Shown one piece after another: positions 17,683 to 27,425 of a stretch of DNA of 40,462 nucleotides. Source of the stretch: Myxococcales bacterium (GTDB lineage: Bacteria > Myxococcota > Myxococcia > Myxococcales > Myxococcaceae). A program made the translations under genes and the position numbers. The notes under the pieces are model-generated. The model did no database searches. It was given only the letters and a program-made list of their open reading frames with translations, and was not told the origin of the DNA. The DNA lies in NCBI GenBank assembly GCA_003153055.1, contig PMBV01000149.1:1-40462 (forward strand). The letters are read 5' to 3'. Numbering within the stretch: position 1 is the stretch's first letter; every line of letters begins with the position of its first letter.

Positions 17683-19100
17683 GTGGAGATCGGGACACGT
17701 GTCGTGGTGGGGCTCTCGGCCCTGTGTGGGCTCGGTGGGCTCGTGCTCCTCGCTTCGGGTGCTCCGTGGGCCGCGGGGGGCGGCCTCGCGGTGTTGGGCA
17801 TCGCCACCGCCCACGTGTTCGGGGCCCGTCGGCGGCGACGCGAGCGGCTCAGGCACGTGGCCGGGTTGGCGGCCCAGGCCGAGACCGCGGCCGCCGAGCT
17901 GGAGACCCAGCGACAGGCGTACGTCGACCAGGCGCGCTCTCTGGCGGAGCAGAAGCTCGACCTCGAAGAGAAGAACCGCGAGCTGAGCCGCCTGTCTGAA
18001 GCGAAGAGCCAGTTCCTCGCCAGCATCTCGCACGAGCTCCGCACGCCGCTCAACGCCATCATCGGCTTCACCGAGCTGCTCCTCGATGGCGCGGGCGGCC
18101 CGCTCTCCGAGAGCCAAGGAGACTACCTCGCCGACATCCGCTCGTCCGGCACGCACCTGCTGCGGCTCATCACTGACATCCTCGACTACTCGAAGCTCGA
18201 GGCGGGCAAGCTTCAGCTCACCCAGGAGCGCGTCGACTTCGCCTCACTGGCGGCCGACGCGGTGCACATGCTGTCCGCCGTGGCCCAGCGGAAAGGCGTG
18301 ACGGTGGAGACGAAGCTGGAGGCAGGCATCAGCGTGCTGGTGGACCCGCTGCGGCTCAAGCAGGTGGCGCTCAACCTGATGGCCAACGCGGTGAAGTTCA
18401 CTCCCTCCGGAGGCCGAGTGGAGGTGGTGCTCTCGAGCCGTGACACCCGGGCCGTGCTCTCCATCACCGACACGGGCATCGGCATCGCCCCCGAGCATCA
18501 CGCCGCCATCTTCGAGCCCTTCACCCAGGTGGAGGCGCAAGAGAGCCGGCGCTTCGAGGGCACCGGGTTGGGCTTGGCGTTGGTGAAGCGACTCCTCGAG
18601 CCGATGGACGGCACGGTGCGCGTGGTGAGCACGCCGGGCCACGGGGCGACCTTCTCCATCGAGCTTCCCAGGGAGGCCTCCCGCGTGGTGGTGACGGCGC
18701 CCCAGCCGCGTTCGAAGGTCGACGTGGTGGTGGCCGAGGACGACGACGCCACCCGGTACATGCTGTGCCGGGTGCTGGCGGCCCACGGCTGCGAGGCCCG
18801 CGGGGCGGCCAACGGCCAGAGAGCGCTGGAGGCCCTTGCGGAGCACCTACCGGACGTGCTGGTACTCGACTTGATGATGCCGGAGCTCGATGGGTACGGT
18901 GTCCTGGAGCGGCTTCGCGCCCTGCCGCGCGGTGAGACGGTAGGCGTGTTGGTGTTCAGCGCCTCCGAGCCCACCGCGACGGAGCGGTCGACGCTGGAGC
19001 GGTCGGGGGCTCGCGTCTTCGTGAAGGGCACGGTGGGCACCCAGACGGTGGTGGCCATGGTCCAGCAACTGGCGCACCGGACCTCGCCCCGGAGCGCTGC

Positions 19101-19104
<4 letters not shown>
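17683..19104 (+). CDS. Hybrid histidine kinase (kinase followed by receiver)
   Basis: A 473-residue membrane sensor kinase. Two hydrophobic segments (~7-26 and ~30-47) form a short N-terminal anchor with almost no periplasmic part; a coiled coil (~60-105) leads to HisKA with SHELRTPLN (H117), HATPase_c with NLMANAVKF, DTGIGIAP and GTGLGLALVKR, and a C-terminal receiver with acidic EDDD, phospho-acceptor D396 in LDLMMPELDG and K448. The start is a GTG. Its last four bases overlap the start of the next kinase gene (ATGA). With minimal sensing domain outside the membrane, it probably senses a membrane or cytoplasmic cue (inference). Signal unknown. Confidence 0.94.
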
Positions 19105-20363
<1,259 letters not shown>

Positions 20364-20366
20364 GAC

Positions 20367-20969
20367 CTACGCTCGGAGCCAGCGCCAGAACGCCCCCAGG
20401 CTGGGGAACAGGCGGAGATCGACCCACCGGGCCTTTCGGTGCGCGGGGCCGCTGGTCTTCGCCAGCGCGCGATCGAGGAGGGTCCGGGCCTCGTCGCGGC
20501 GCACCCGTCTGGCGAGGCCGAGCAACACCTCGCTGTCGTCGGGGGCAAGGGCTTGAGCATCACGGAGGAGCCGGACGGAGCGCTCCCGGCCTGGAGCCCC
20601 CTTTTGCCGGCTGGCTCCCAACAGCAGCACCTTCACGGCTTCGGCCACCCGCCCGCGGCCGTGGTGGAGCCGGGAGGCCGTCTGCCAGGCCCACACGTCA
20701 GTCGGGTCGATGGCGGCGAGCTGGAGCTGGAGCGACACGGCCTTGTCGGCGAAGCCGCGGGCCTCGAGGTCACTCGCGGCGATGCGCAAGCTGGGCACCG
20801 CGCCCTTCGGGTCTCCGGTGGAGAGCAGCAGCGGACCGAGCCGGGCGTGAGCCACCGGGTTCCGTGGCTCGACCTCGAGAATTCGTCTGAGCTCTGCGAT
20901 GGCCTTCTTGGGCTTCCTTCTCGCGCGCCACTCCTCAGCCGCCCGGAGGCTCTTCTGTTGATCGAGCAC
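20367..20969 (-). CDS. TPR-like repeat protein
   Basis: A protein of about 200 residues composed of TPR-like helical repeats (AIAELRRILEVEPRNPVAHARLG, then LQLAAIDPTDVWAWQTASRLH), ending in a basic stretch. It belongs to a loose set of myxobacterial TPR proteins without enzymatic domains. The start is uncertain: a GTG at 20969 is the first usable codon after the stop of the sulfotransferase-like gene on the same strand, and no strong ribosome binding site is present. Longer reading through to 21251 is rejected because it overlaps that upstream gene. Partner unknown. Confidence 0.7.
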   Translation of the reverse strand: MLDQQKSLRAAEEWRARRKPKKAIAELRRILEVEPRNPVAHARLGPLLLSTGDPKGAVPSLRIAASDLEARGFADKAVSLQLQLAAIDPTDVWAWQTASRLHHGRGRVAEAVKVLLLGASRQKGAPGRERSVRLLRDAQALAPDDSEVLLGLARRVRRDEARTLLDRALAKTSGPAHRKARWVDLRLFPSLGAFWRWLRA

Positions 20970-21025
20970 GGGCGCATTGAAAGCGCGGACCGGCCCGCGC
21001 CGAAAGGCCCACTGTCGATTCTCTT

Positions 21026-21433
21026 CTAGGCGCAGTGCCTCATGCCCACTGGAGTGGTCACTGCGTGCTCGCCGAGGAACTCCAGGATGCGCGCCAGCTC
21101 CGCAGGGGGATCTGCCCTGAGGCTCTGGGCGTCTATTTCGAGCAGCGAGTCGCCAGCCTGCGTGGGCCGCTCCACCACTCGAACGAAGCGCGCATGCGGC
21201 AGACAGCGCTTGAGCTCCTCGACACACTCGAAGGCCGCCTCGGAGAGCCACACCGGTCGACGCGAGAAGGGAGTGTCGGCCATCAGCTCGGCCCAGCTCC
21301 GCACCGAGCAGGCGTCGTCGGCCGGGAGGTGACTGGTGAAGAAGCTGGGGTGCGCCGCCAACGCACTCCGCACGAGCGAGCGGTCTTCATCGCGGCTCGC
21401 ACCCAAAAAGACTGGAGCACAGTGGTGACTCAT
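21026..21433 (-). CDS. Miniature sulfotransferase-like protein
   Basis: A 135-residue protein that reads like a shrunken bacterial sulfotransferase. The start CAPVFLGASRDEDRSLVRSA, followed by LAAHPSFF, aligns with the family opening (PVFxxGSPRSGTTLLRxLLDAHP), but the PAPS-binding PRSGT loop is replaced by SRDEDRS. PHARFVRVVERP resembles the central PDARFIHLVRDP segment, and IDAQSLRADPPAELARILEFLG resembles the C-terminal YEDLxADPxxxLRRILxFLG helix. Family members are usually 250-350 residues, so a large middle part is missing. The start ATG follows a strong GGAGGA. The similarity is from my own reading, not a search. Catalysis is doubtful because the cofactor loop is lost. Confidence 0.6.
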   Translation of the reverse strand: MSHHCAPVFLGASRDEDRSLVRSALAAHPSFFTSHLPADDACSVRSWAELMADTPFSRRPVWLSEAAFECVEELKRCLPHARFVRVVERPTQAGDSLLEIDAQSLRADPPAELARILEFLGEHAVTTPVGMRHCA

Positions 21434-21676
21434 ACGTCCTCCGCAGACCCTCTCGATGCATTTCAAGTGCCGGGGCGGTTCTCAGCAAGTTAGCGCAGCG
21501 CGCAAGGTCCGCTTGACCCCCGTTCAACCAGGGTAGCCACCTGTTCCCTGACCCGGTGGGTGTGTTTTGAGTGAGTCCTTTGGGCCCCATGCATGTTAAC
21601 TCATTGTATTTATGTTCATCACAAAACACCGTGTTGATTCCAGTCCAGCGGCACCACCCGCACGGATACCGTCCGA
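21434..21676. promoter_or_regulatory. Divergent intergenic region with an AT-rich core
   Basis: About 240 bases between the sulfotransferase-like gene and the RsuA-type synthase. The stretch around 21590-21635 is markedly AT-rich for this genome (ATGTTAACTCATTGTATT) and is the best place for promoters of the divergent genes. I see no clear -35/-10 pair or operator palindrome. Confidence 0.4.
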
Positions 21677-22375
21677 ATGGTGAGACACCGTCGTCTTGAT
21701 GAGCTGCTCAGCAGCCTGGGGTACTGCTCTCGGCGCGAGGCCCAACTGTGGTGTGACGCTGGTCGGCTTCAGGCCGGGGACGTTCGCGTCAAGCGAGCCT
21801 CGGAGCGGATCTCCGCCACCGAGGTGCACCTCGACGGCGAAGCGCTGGATTCCCCTGATGGGCTCGTGGTGGCGCTCCACAAGCCGTTGGGCTTCGTCTG
21901 CTCTCACGATTCGAGAGATGGCCGCCTGGTCTACGAGCTCTTGCCCGCGCGATGGGCCCGGAGAGCGCCGCCGGTGACGAGCGTCGGGCGGCTCGACAAG
22001 GACACCACGGGCCTGGTGCTCCTCACCGACCTGGGGCCGCTGGTGCATCGCCTGACGTCGCCCAAGCACCACGTCGAGAAGACGTACCAGGTGACCCTCG
22101 ACCGAGCCGCGGGAGCCGAGCAGGTCGAGGCGTTCAGCCGGGGGCTGATGCTCGACGGAGAGGCCCAGCCCACCTTGCCAGCGACGCTGCGAGTGACCGG
22201 GCCCACGGAGGCTGAAGTGACGCTGGTGGAGGGCCGGTACCATCAGGTCCGCCGGATGTTCGCTGCCTGCGGCCTGCACGTCGTCTCGCTGCACCGCACC
22301 CGCTTTGGGCAGTGGAGCCTCGAGGGGCTCTCCTCTGGGCAGTGGCGGCACGAAGAGCGACCGGCGACAGAGTGA
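21677..22375 (+). CDS. RsuA/RluB-family pseudouridine synthase
   Basis: A 232-residue rRNA pseudouridine synthase. An N-terminal S4 domain (RLDELLSSLGYCSRREAQLW, ~6-60) precedes a catalytic domain with the RsuA-class signature GRLDKDTTGLVLLT (catalytic Asp near residue 106) and KTYQV. The C-terminal EGRYHQVRRMFAACG matches the RsuA/RluE/RluF group (EGKYHQVRRM). Length suits the RsuA (16S) or RluE type; the exact uridine is unclear. Transcription starts in the AT-rich region upstream. It is the second pseudouridine synthase in the window, of a different class from the one at 16570. Confidence 0.93.
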   Translation: MVRHRRLDELLSSLGYCSRREAQLWCDAGRLQAGDVRVKRASERISATEVHLDGEALDSPDGLVVALHKPLGFVCSHDSRDGRLVYELLPARWARRAPPVTSVGRLDKDTTGLVLLTDLGPLVHRLTSPKHHVEKTYQVTLDRAAGAEQVEAFSRGLMLDGEAQPTLPATLRVTGPTEAEVTLVEGRYHQVRRMFAACGLHVVSLHRTRFGQWSLEGLSSGQWRHEERPATE

Positions 22376-22430
22376 GGGGGCCGGGGTGCAATCGAGGCCT
22401 CCGAGGTCTACCGTGGACTCGGAGGTGTCC

Positions 22431-22742
22431 ATGGCGACGAGAGCCGAGCTGTTTCGAGCAGAGCAGCAGCGACAGGGGCCGAAGCGGGCCCCGGCGCTGA
22501 AGCAGGCCGACCGGCAGCATGAGCCTGGCCATACGATGAGTCGGAACGTGTCGAAGAAAGGTGACCGTCGACCGGGCGCGGCGTTGGAAGACTCGGCCTC
22601 GGGTCGGCCGTCACGGAAGTCGACTCGCCCGTCATCGCATCACGGCCGCACCGACACGGCGCTGATGAAGGTGGCGCGCGACGCCAGCTTGACACCCACC
22701 GCCCGAGCCAACCGGAGCAAGGCCGAGCGCGGGCATCACTGA
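22431..22742 (+). CDS. Small basic protein, unknown function
   Basis: A 103-residue, strongly basic, low-complexity protein rich in Arg, Lys, Ser and Thr (for example SGRPSRKSTRPSSHHGR and TPTARANRSKAERGHH). A strong GGAGGT sits 4 bases before the ATG, and codon use matches neighbouring genes, so it is likely translated. No domain is recognised; the basic character suggests nucleic-acid binding (inference). It follows the RsuA-type gene by 55 bases and may be cotranscribed with it. It converges on the CoxG gene. Confidence 0.7.
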   Translation: MATRAELFRAEQQRQGPKRAPALKQADRQHEPGHTMSRNVSKKGDRRPGAALEDSASGRPSRKSTRPSSHHGRTDTALMKVARDASLTPTARANRSKAERGHH

Positions 22743-22750
22743 GCGTAGCC

Positions 22751-23404
22751 TCAGCGCCGGAGCAGCAGCCAGGTGCCAAGGGAGCCGAGGAAGACTCCCA
22801 CGAGGACCGCGAAGGCGTAGCGCACCGGCGCGGGGAACAGGCTGGTGGTGACTTCCTTGGCGACGTTGGCGGCGAACACGGCCGGGTCGGCACGAATGAC
22901 CGGGGGGTCCACCGGGGTCGCCGGAGTCGCCTCGTGCGGGGCGAGGGCGTGGCTGGCGCGCGCCGTGGAGCGAGCCTTGATGTTCTCGTGCAGGCCCTCG
23001 AGGCTCTGCTTGGTGATGGCCTTGGCCGAGGCGTCGACCAGGCGCTGACCGATGCTGGCGATCTTCCCGCCCACCAACGCGTCGGCGTCGTAGGTCATGC
23101 GGGTGCCCACGCCGTCGGGGGCCAGCTTGATGCCGGCGGTCGCCTTCACGAAGCCCGGCGCTCCTCGCCCGTCGATGACCATGGTGTAGCTGACTGGCTC
23201 ATTGACGTCCTTGAGCTCGACGATGCCGGCGAACTTGCCCTGCACTGGGCCAATCTTGATGTTGAGCTCGCCCAGGTAGCGCCCGTCGACGAACTCGAGC
23301 TTCTCGCAGCCCGGCATCACCGCCGCCAGCACCACGGGGTCGAGCAGCGAGCGCCAGACGTCTTGCACCCCGGCTTCGAAGAAGAAGTCCCCTTCCAGCT
23401 TCAT
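22751..23404 (-). CDS. coxG: CoxG-like SRPBCC protein with C-terminal membrane anchor
   Basis: A 217-residue protein. Residues 1-150 are the CoxG/SRPBCC fold: MKLEGDFFFEAGVQDVWRSL, then LAAVMPGCEKLE and the glycine-rich ARGAPGFVKATAG-like segment. CoxG proteins accompany molybdenum hydroxylases (CO dehydrogenase type) and are thought to recruit or anchor the enzyme at the membrane. Here an Ala/Pro-rich linker (~155-190) leads to one C-terminal transmembrane helix (APVRYAFAVLVGVFLGSLGTWLL) ending in RR, so it would be membrane tethered. The ATG at 23404 is chosen for family fit. It lies 15 kb from the coxS-coxL genes in the same window, whose product it may serve. Confidence 0.87.
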   Translation of the reverse strand: MKLEGDFFFEAGVQDVWRSLLDPVVLAAVMPGCEKLEFVDGRYLGELNIKIGPVQGKFAGIVELKDVNEPVSYTMVIDGRGAPGFVKATAGIKLAPDGVGTRMTYDADALVGGKIASIGQRLVDASAKAITKQSLEGLHENIKARSTARASHALAPHEATPATPVDPPVIRADPAVFAANVAKEVTTSLFPAPVRYAFAVLVGVFLGSLGTWLLLRR

Positions 23405-23581
23405 GCAGTGGTCCTTGGGTGCGAGGTGGGCCCGACGGTCGGGGATGTCTGCGTAATGGGTCGCTCCTCGGCTCGCCACCCGAAACGGCTGGGTCGGTGC
23501 GTCGAGAGAGCGCCGTGCGAGGTAGAGTCAGGCGGGGACGCTGCGCAGGCGTTGTCAGACCCGCCTGGTATGGAGAGGGTG

Positions 23582-24163
23582 ATGATGATGAACGAGGTCG
23601 AAGAGCGGTTGAACGAGCGGCTCCGGCCGCTGCGCGTCTCCGAGTACGAGGCGCTCGCGGCCATGGGTGCGTTCAAGGACCAGAAGGTCGAGCTGCTCAG
23701 GGGGAGGGTCGTGTGGATGGCGCCACAGGGTGAGGAGCACGGGTGGGCGATGGAGCAATTGAATTGGCTCTTGGTGAAGGCCTTCGGCGAGGTGGCGAGG
23801 GTGAGGCCACAGCTCCCGCTGCGGGCCAGTGAAGATTCGATGCCGGAGCCTGACTTCGCGCTGACACCGAAGCGACCGAGGCCGGGTCCGCATCCGACCA
23901 CGGCCTTCCTGCTGATAGAAGTGGCCCAGTCCTCGTTGCGAGACGACCGTGTCGTGAAGGCGCCGCTCTATGCCGAGGGTGCTGCCCCGGAGTATTGGAT
24001 TGTCAACGTGAGGGCCAACCAGCTCGAGGTCTTCCGCTCGCCGAAGAATGGCGTGTACACCGAGCACTTCGTCCTGGGCCCGCGCGACTCGATTCGGCCG
24101 GTGTCCTTCCCCGACATCGACTTCCCCCTGGGGGAGCTGCTGGTGACGGCCGAGCCTCACTGA
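23582..24163 (+). CDS. Uma2-family (DUF820) endonuclease-fold protein
   Basis: A 193-residue protein of the PD-(D/E)xK-like Uma2 family. Recognisable parts are KVELLRGRVVWMAPQGEEHG, MPEPDFALTPKRPR (Asp of the core), TTAFLLIEVAQSSLRDDR (Glu-Val) and KAPLYAEGAAPEYWIVN, in the family order. Cellular function of Uma2 proteins is unknown. There are three in-frame ATG codons (23582, 23585, 23588) behind a GGAGAGG; the second or third has the best spacing. Its 3' end overlaps that of a second Uma2 gene on the opposite strand by 7 bases. Confidence 0.88.
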   Translation: MMMNEVEERLNERLRPLRVSEYEALAAMGAFKDQKVELLRGRVVWMAPQGEEHGWAMEQLNWLLVKAFGEVARVRPQLPLRASEDSMPEPDFALTPKRPRPGPHPTTAFLLIEVAQSSLRDDRVVKAPLYAEGAAPEYWIVNVRANQLEVFRSPKNGVYTEHFVLGPRDSIRPVSFPDIDFPLGELLVTAEPH

Positions 24164-24774
24164 CCTCGTCTCGACCGCAGCGCCGCTCGGAACGCCTTGA
24201 CGGCGAGAAGCTGGTTCCGCTCACCGACGAAGTGAGCGAGGAGCTGGAGATCGAGGCGAGGAAGCAGCTTGCTGCGTTTGCCCCTCGAGTAGTTGCCCGC
24301 GGTGTTGAGCCGAAAGACCCGCAGCGTACCCTCCTCCCACACCCACACCTCTGGCACCCCGAGGCGGCGCCACACCTCGAGCTTGTCCACCCCGTGCGTC
24401 GACCAATTCACCTCGATGGCGAGATCCGGCTTCTTGCCAGGAGCCCGGCTGCCTACCAGGTAGCACTCGTCCGCCTCGGCGCCGACCTCCTTCAGCCGGT
24501 CGGTCACGGTCCAGGAGCCGTAACCGTCGAGTTCGACGTCCTCCTCCTCGGCCCACGCCTCGAGCAGCCGGGCGAGGCGCTTCTTGATGGACTCGTGCGA
24601 ATCGGACGGGCTCATGATCTCCAGTCGACCGTCGAGATAGGCGACCCTCGTCCCACTGGCGTCCCCGCGGAGCTCGAGGAACCGCTCGAAGCGCTCCCAA
24701 TCCATCGAGAGTTGCACCCGCTGGTCGAGCACGGTCGGAAGCTGGGAGGGAACGGCCGTCACGAGCAGGAGCAT
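24157..24774 (-). CDS. Uma2-family (DUF820) endonuclease-fold protein, second copy
   Basis: A 205-residue Uma2 protein from a different subgroup than its neighbour: SMDWERFERFLELRGD, VAYLDGRLEIMSPSDSHE, EADECYLVG then KKPDLAIEVNWS and KLEVWRRLGVPEVWVWE. The core acidic residues (PDLAIEV) are present. The start ATG (MLLLVTAV) gives typical family length; the open frame continues upstream but the extra sequence is unlike the family. It converges on the other Uma2 gene with a 7-base overlap of coding ends. Function unknown; such genes are often multicopy in cyanobacteria and myxobacteria. Confidence 0.87.
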   Translation of the reverse strand: MLLLVTAVPSQLPTVLDQRVQLSMDWERFERFLELRGDASGTRVAYLDGRLEIMSPSDSHESIKKRLARLLEAWAEEEDVELDGYGSWTVTDRLKEVGAEADECYLVGSRAPGKKPDLAIEVNWSTHGVDKLEVWRRLGVPEVWVWEEGTLRVFRLNTAGNYSRGKRSKLLPRLDLQLLAHFVGERNQLLAVKAFRAALRSRRGQ

Positions 24775-25079
24775 AGCCCCACAGGCGCCGAGCGGCGAGC
24801 ACGCCTTGAGGTGCGAGGGCGGGGCTACTGTCCAACCACCGAGGCCGTCTGGCCAGCCCCTCGACGCGAGACCTCGGTGAGCACACGTGACAGGCACCCG
24901 CCCTTGCCCGAGCCGTTCCCGTGCGAAGGCTCATCCTACGCCACGGCACGACCTCGACGCGAGGTCGCCTGGCTCGCAGGGGTGAGGGCCAAATGGAAGA
25001 GCAGCTTCCATCTGACAGACACGAGGCTGGCCGGATCCTCGAATGCCCGAGTCCTTCGCCAGGAGGGCGATGCCGCCGC
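24775..25079. other. Intergenic stretch, no gene seen
   Basis: About 305 bases between the second Uma2 gene and the MoaB/MocA fusion. It contains two short perfect inverted repeats: GACCTCG-ACG-CGAGGTC (24950-24966) and ATGGAAG-AGCAG-CTTCCAT (about 24993-25011). Neither has a following T-run. No frame here has a ribosome binding site or family resemblance. Confidence 0.5.
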
Positions 25080-26717
25080 TCACCCCTCGCCGTCGACGCG
25101 CCCCCTGGCTGCCTCGAGCATCTCGACGGTGTCGACATCGGTGTGAATCGCCGGGTCGTCGACGGGCACGGCCAGCACCGCGTCGGCGTGGGCATCGAGG
25201 AGGCTCCTCGCCCCCACGTCTCCTTCGAGCTTGCGCATCTCGGGGAAGTGCCGCGACGACCAGAGCACCGGGTGCCCGCGCTTGCGCTCATGCACCGGCA
25301 CGCACACCGAGAAGGGCCCGTTGGGGTCGAAGGCCGCGATGAGCGTGTCGACATGGTCGGCCCGGAGGAAGGGCATGTCACCCAACGCAACCAGAGCGCC
25401 ATCGACCGTGGGCCCGTCCGCCGACATCACCGCCTCGATGCCCGCCCTCAGAGAAGCACCCAGCCCTTCTTCGAAGCGCGGGTTGGTGACGAAGTGAACG
25501 TCTCGGCCCTCGAGCCCTCGCCTCACCGCGTCTGACTCGTGGCCCAGCACCACGAAGATGGGTCTCGCACGAGAGGCCAGCAGCGCGTCGACGACGCGGG
25601 AGACGATGGGCACGCCTCCGACGGGCTCGAGCAGCTTGTTGGCCCCGCCCATGCGCCGGCCCATGCCCGCCGCCAGCACCACGGCCGCGACGCGGGGCGG
25701 AGCAGGCGCCTCGACCTCGGACCTCAACCTCGGCGACGGGCGATCGAGCTCGGCCAACAGGCCTCCGGCGCCGAGCCGCATCAGGTCTCCACCGGTGACG
25801 GGCACGTCGGCCGCGAGCCGCTCCAGCACCCAATCGAAGCCGGAGCGCTTGAGCGAACGGGCGCACCCCGGCACGCCGATGATGGGCGTGGCACCCCGGC
25901 GAGCGAGCATGAGCAAGTTGCCTGGGTCCACCGGCATGCCCAGGTGTTCGACCACACCACCCACGCCCTCGACCGCGCGGGGAATGACGTCGCCCCGGTC
26001 GACGATGGCCGAGACCCCCAGCACCAGCACCAGGTCGAGCCCCTCGTCGAGCAACACCCTCAAGGCGCCGGCGACCGCGGCCGCGTCATGGGGCACCCTG
26101 AGCTCGCGCACCAGGCTCCCACCGAGGTACGCCAGGCGCTGACGCTGGGCGTTGGCCGCTCGGGCCTCCATCGTCGCGCGGGCCGGCCCCAAGGTGGTCA
26201 AGATGAGCCCAGCCCGCTTGGGTATGAACGGCGCCACGCGCACCAGCGGCCCACCGGACGCCCGGCGAGCCGCCTCGACCGCCGACGAAGGCACGGCGAA
26301 AGGGATGATCTTGACCGTCGCCACCAGCTCGTCGGCCGACACCACAGAATAGGGGCGGCGCGTGGCGAAGGTGATGCGCTCGTCGACCAGGTTCAACGCG
26401 TCGACTCCGGTCTCGCTCACCAGCAGGAGCCCCCGCGCCCTGGCGAAGAGGTTCGCTCGACCCGTGGTGGCATCGGCCACGGTGACGTGAGGGCCGGCGA
26501 TGGCCTGGGCCACGGCGTGAGCGGCCTCGTCCTCGGAGAGATCCTCCGGCTCGACGCGGGCCACGAAGACCCGCTCGACCCCAACCGTGGCGAGGGCTGC
26601 GACGTCGGCGCGGCTCAAGACTCGCCCCTTCTTCAAGGACACCTGGGGCCCGAGGAAGTGCGAGTGGGCCAGCACCGCCCCCACGGCCGACGAGACCTCG
26701 ACCTCCTCGAAACGCAT
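25080..26717 (-). CDS. MoaB/MogA-like molybdopterin-binding domain fused to MocA cytidylyltransferase
   Basis: A 545-residue fusion. Residues ~1-335 resemble the molybdopterin-binding region of MoeA/MoaB-type proteins (GLILTTLGPARATMEAR, LVLVLGVSAIVDRGDVIP, HLGMPVDPGNLLML, IIGVPGCARS). Residues ~345-545 are a MobA/MocA nucleotidyltransferase: VVLAAGMGRRMGGANKLLE, NPRFEEGLGASLRAGI, LGDMPFLRADH and RGHPVLW. MocA adds CMP to molybdopterin to give the cytosine dinucleotide cofactor of CO-dehydrogenase and xanthine-dehydrogenase-type enzymes. This fusion is known elsewhere in bacteria. Its ATG abuts the stop of the xdhC C-terminal gene (no gap), so the three genes form one unit. Confidence 0.9.
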   Translation of the reverse strand: MRFEEVEVSSAVGAVLAHSHFLGPQVSLKKGRVLSRADVAALATVGVERVFVARVEPEDLSEDEAAHAVAQAIAGPHVTVADATTGRANLFARARGLLLVSETGVDALNLVDERITFATRRPYSVVSADELVATVKIIPFAVPSSAVEAARRASGGPLVRVAPFIPKRAGLILTTLGPARATMEARAANAQRQRLAYLGGSLVRELRVPHDAAAVAGALRVLLDEGLDLVLVLGVSAIVDRGDVIPRAVEGVGGVVEHLGMPVDPGNLLMLARRGATPIIGVPGCARSLKRSGFDWVLERLAADVPVTGGDLMRLGAGGLLAELDRPSPRLRSEVEAPAPPRVAAVVLAAGMGRRMGGANKLLEPVGGVPIVSRVVDALLASRARPIFVVLGHESDAVRRGLEGRDVHFVTNPRFEEGLGASLRAGIEAVMSADGPTVDGALVALGDMPFLRADHVDTLIAAFDPNGPFSVCVPVHERKRGHPVLWSSRHFPEMRKLEGDVGARSLLDAHADAVLAVPVDDPAIHTDVDTVEMLEAARGRVDGEG

Positions 26718-27425
26718 CTAGGCCGCTCCCGGTCGCGCGCCCAGCCTCAGCTGCTGGGTCAGCTCGGCGAACACCGAGACGGCGATCTCCGCCGGGGTGC
26801 GGGCGCCGATTCTGAGCCCCACCGGCCCGTGGATACGGCCGAGGTCATCCGGGCCGAAGCCCTTCTCGCTGAGCCGGCGGGCGCGGGAGGCGTGCGTCTT
26901 CCCGCTGCCCAAAGCCCCGATGTAGAAGGCCGGGCTCCTGAGCGCCGCCTCGAGCGCCGGGTCGTCGATCTTCGGGTCGTGCGTCAGCGTGACGATGGCC
27001 GTGCGATGGTCGACCCCCAGGCCCTCGAGCACCTCGTCGGGCCACTCGGTGATGACCCGATACCCCTCGAAGGGCTCGCGTCGGGCGAAGGCCTCCCGGG
27101 GGTCGACGATGATGACCTCGTAGCCAGCCACGCTCGCCACCGCCGCCAGCGCCTCGGCGATGTGCACCGCGCCCACCAGCACCAGCCGCAGCGGCGGGTT
27201 GAAGGCCTCGACGAAGTACTTCGGGCCGTCGGGGCCTCCGGGCAAGAAGACGAAGGCGTCATCGGTGGCGAGCGCCCGGGTCGCCGCCTCCGAGCGCTGC
27301 GCGTCGAGGGGTGCATCGCCAGGAGACCACAGCGTCGCGGAGGGGCCGTCGAGCTGGGTGAACAATACCACCGCGCGCTTTTCGCCGCGAGCTCGGACCA
27401 CGGCGTCGAGCACCTCGCGCTTCAT
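26718..27425 (-). CDS. xdhC: XdhC/CoxI family, C-terminal Rossmann domain as a separate gene
   Basis: A 235-residue protein containing the XdhC Rossmann domain: LVLVGAVHIAEALAAVA (nucleotide fold), VIIVDPREAFA, TLTHDPKIDDPAL and the hallmark YIGALGSGKTHASRARRL. XdhC binds molybdenum cofactor, supports its sulfuration and hands it to apo-hydroxylases. In many bacteria the N- and C-terminal domains form one protein; here they are two genes overlapping by 4 bases (ATGA). The open frame upstream of 27425 is a shadow over the first half. It is directly followed by the MoaB/MocA fusion gene. Confidence 0.88.
   Translation of the reverse strand: MKREVLDAVVRARGEKRAVVLFTQLDGPSATLWSPGDAPLDAQRSEAATRALATDDAFVFLPGGPDGPKYFVEAFNPPLRLVLVGAVHIAEALAAVASVAGYEVIIVDPREAFARREPFEGYRVITEWPDEVLEGLGVDHRTAIVTLTHDPKIDDPALEAALRSPAFYIGALGSGKTHASRARRLSEKGFGPDDLGRIHGPVGLRIGARTPAEIAVSVFAELTQQLRLGARPGAA

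Noticed and set aside
15442..18156. A 904-codon minus-strand open frame
   Set aside because: Only its last 357 codons (from 16515) encode a real PEGA protein; the rest is antisense to the RluA and histidine kinase genes and reads as low-complexity shadow of high-GC codons.
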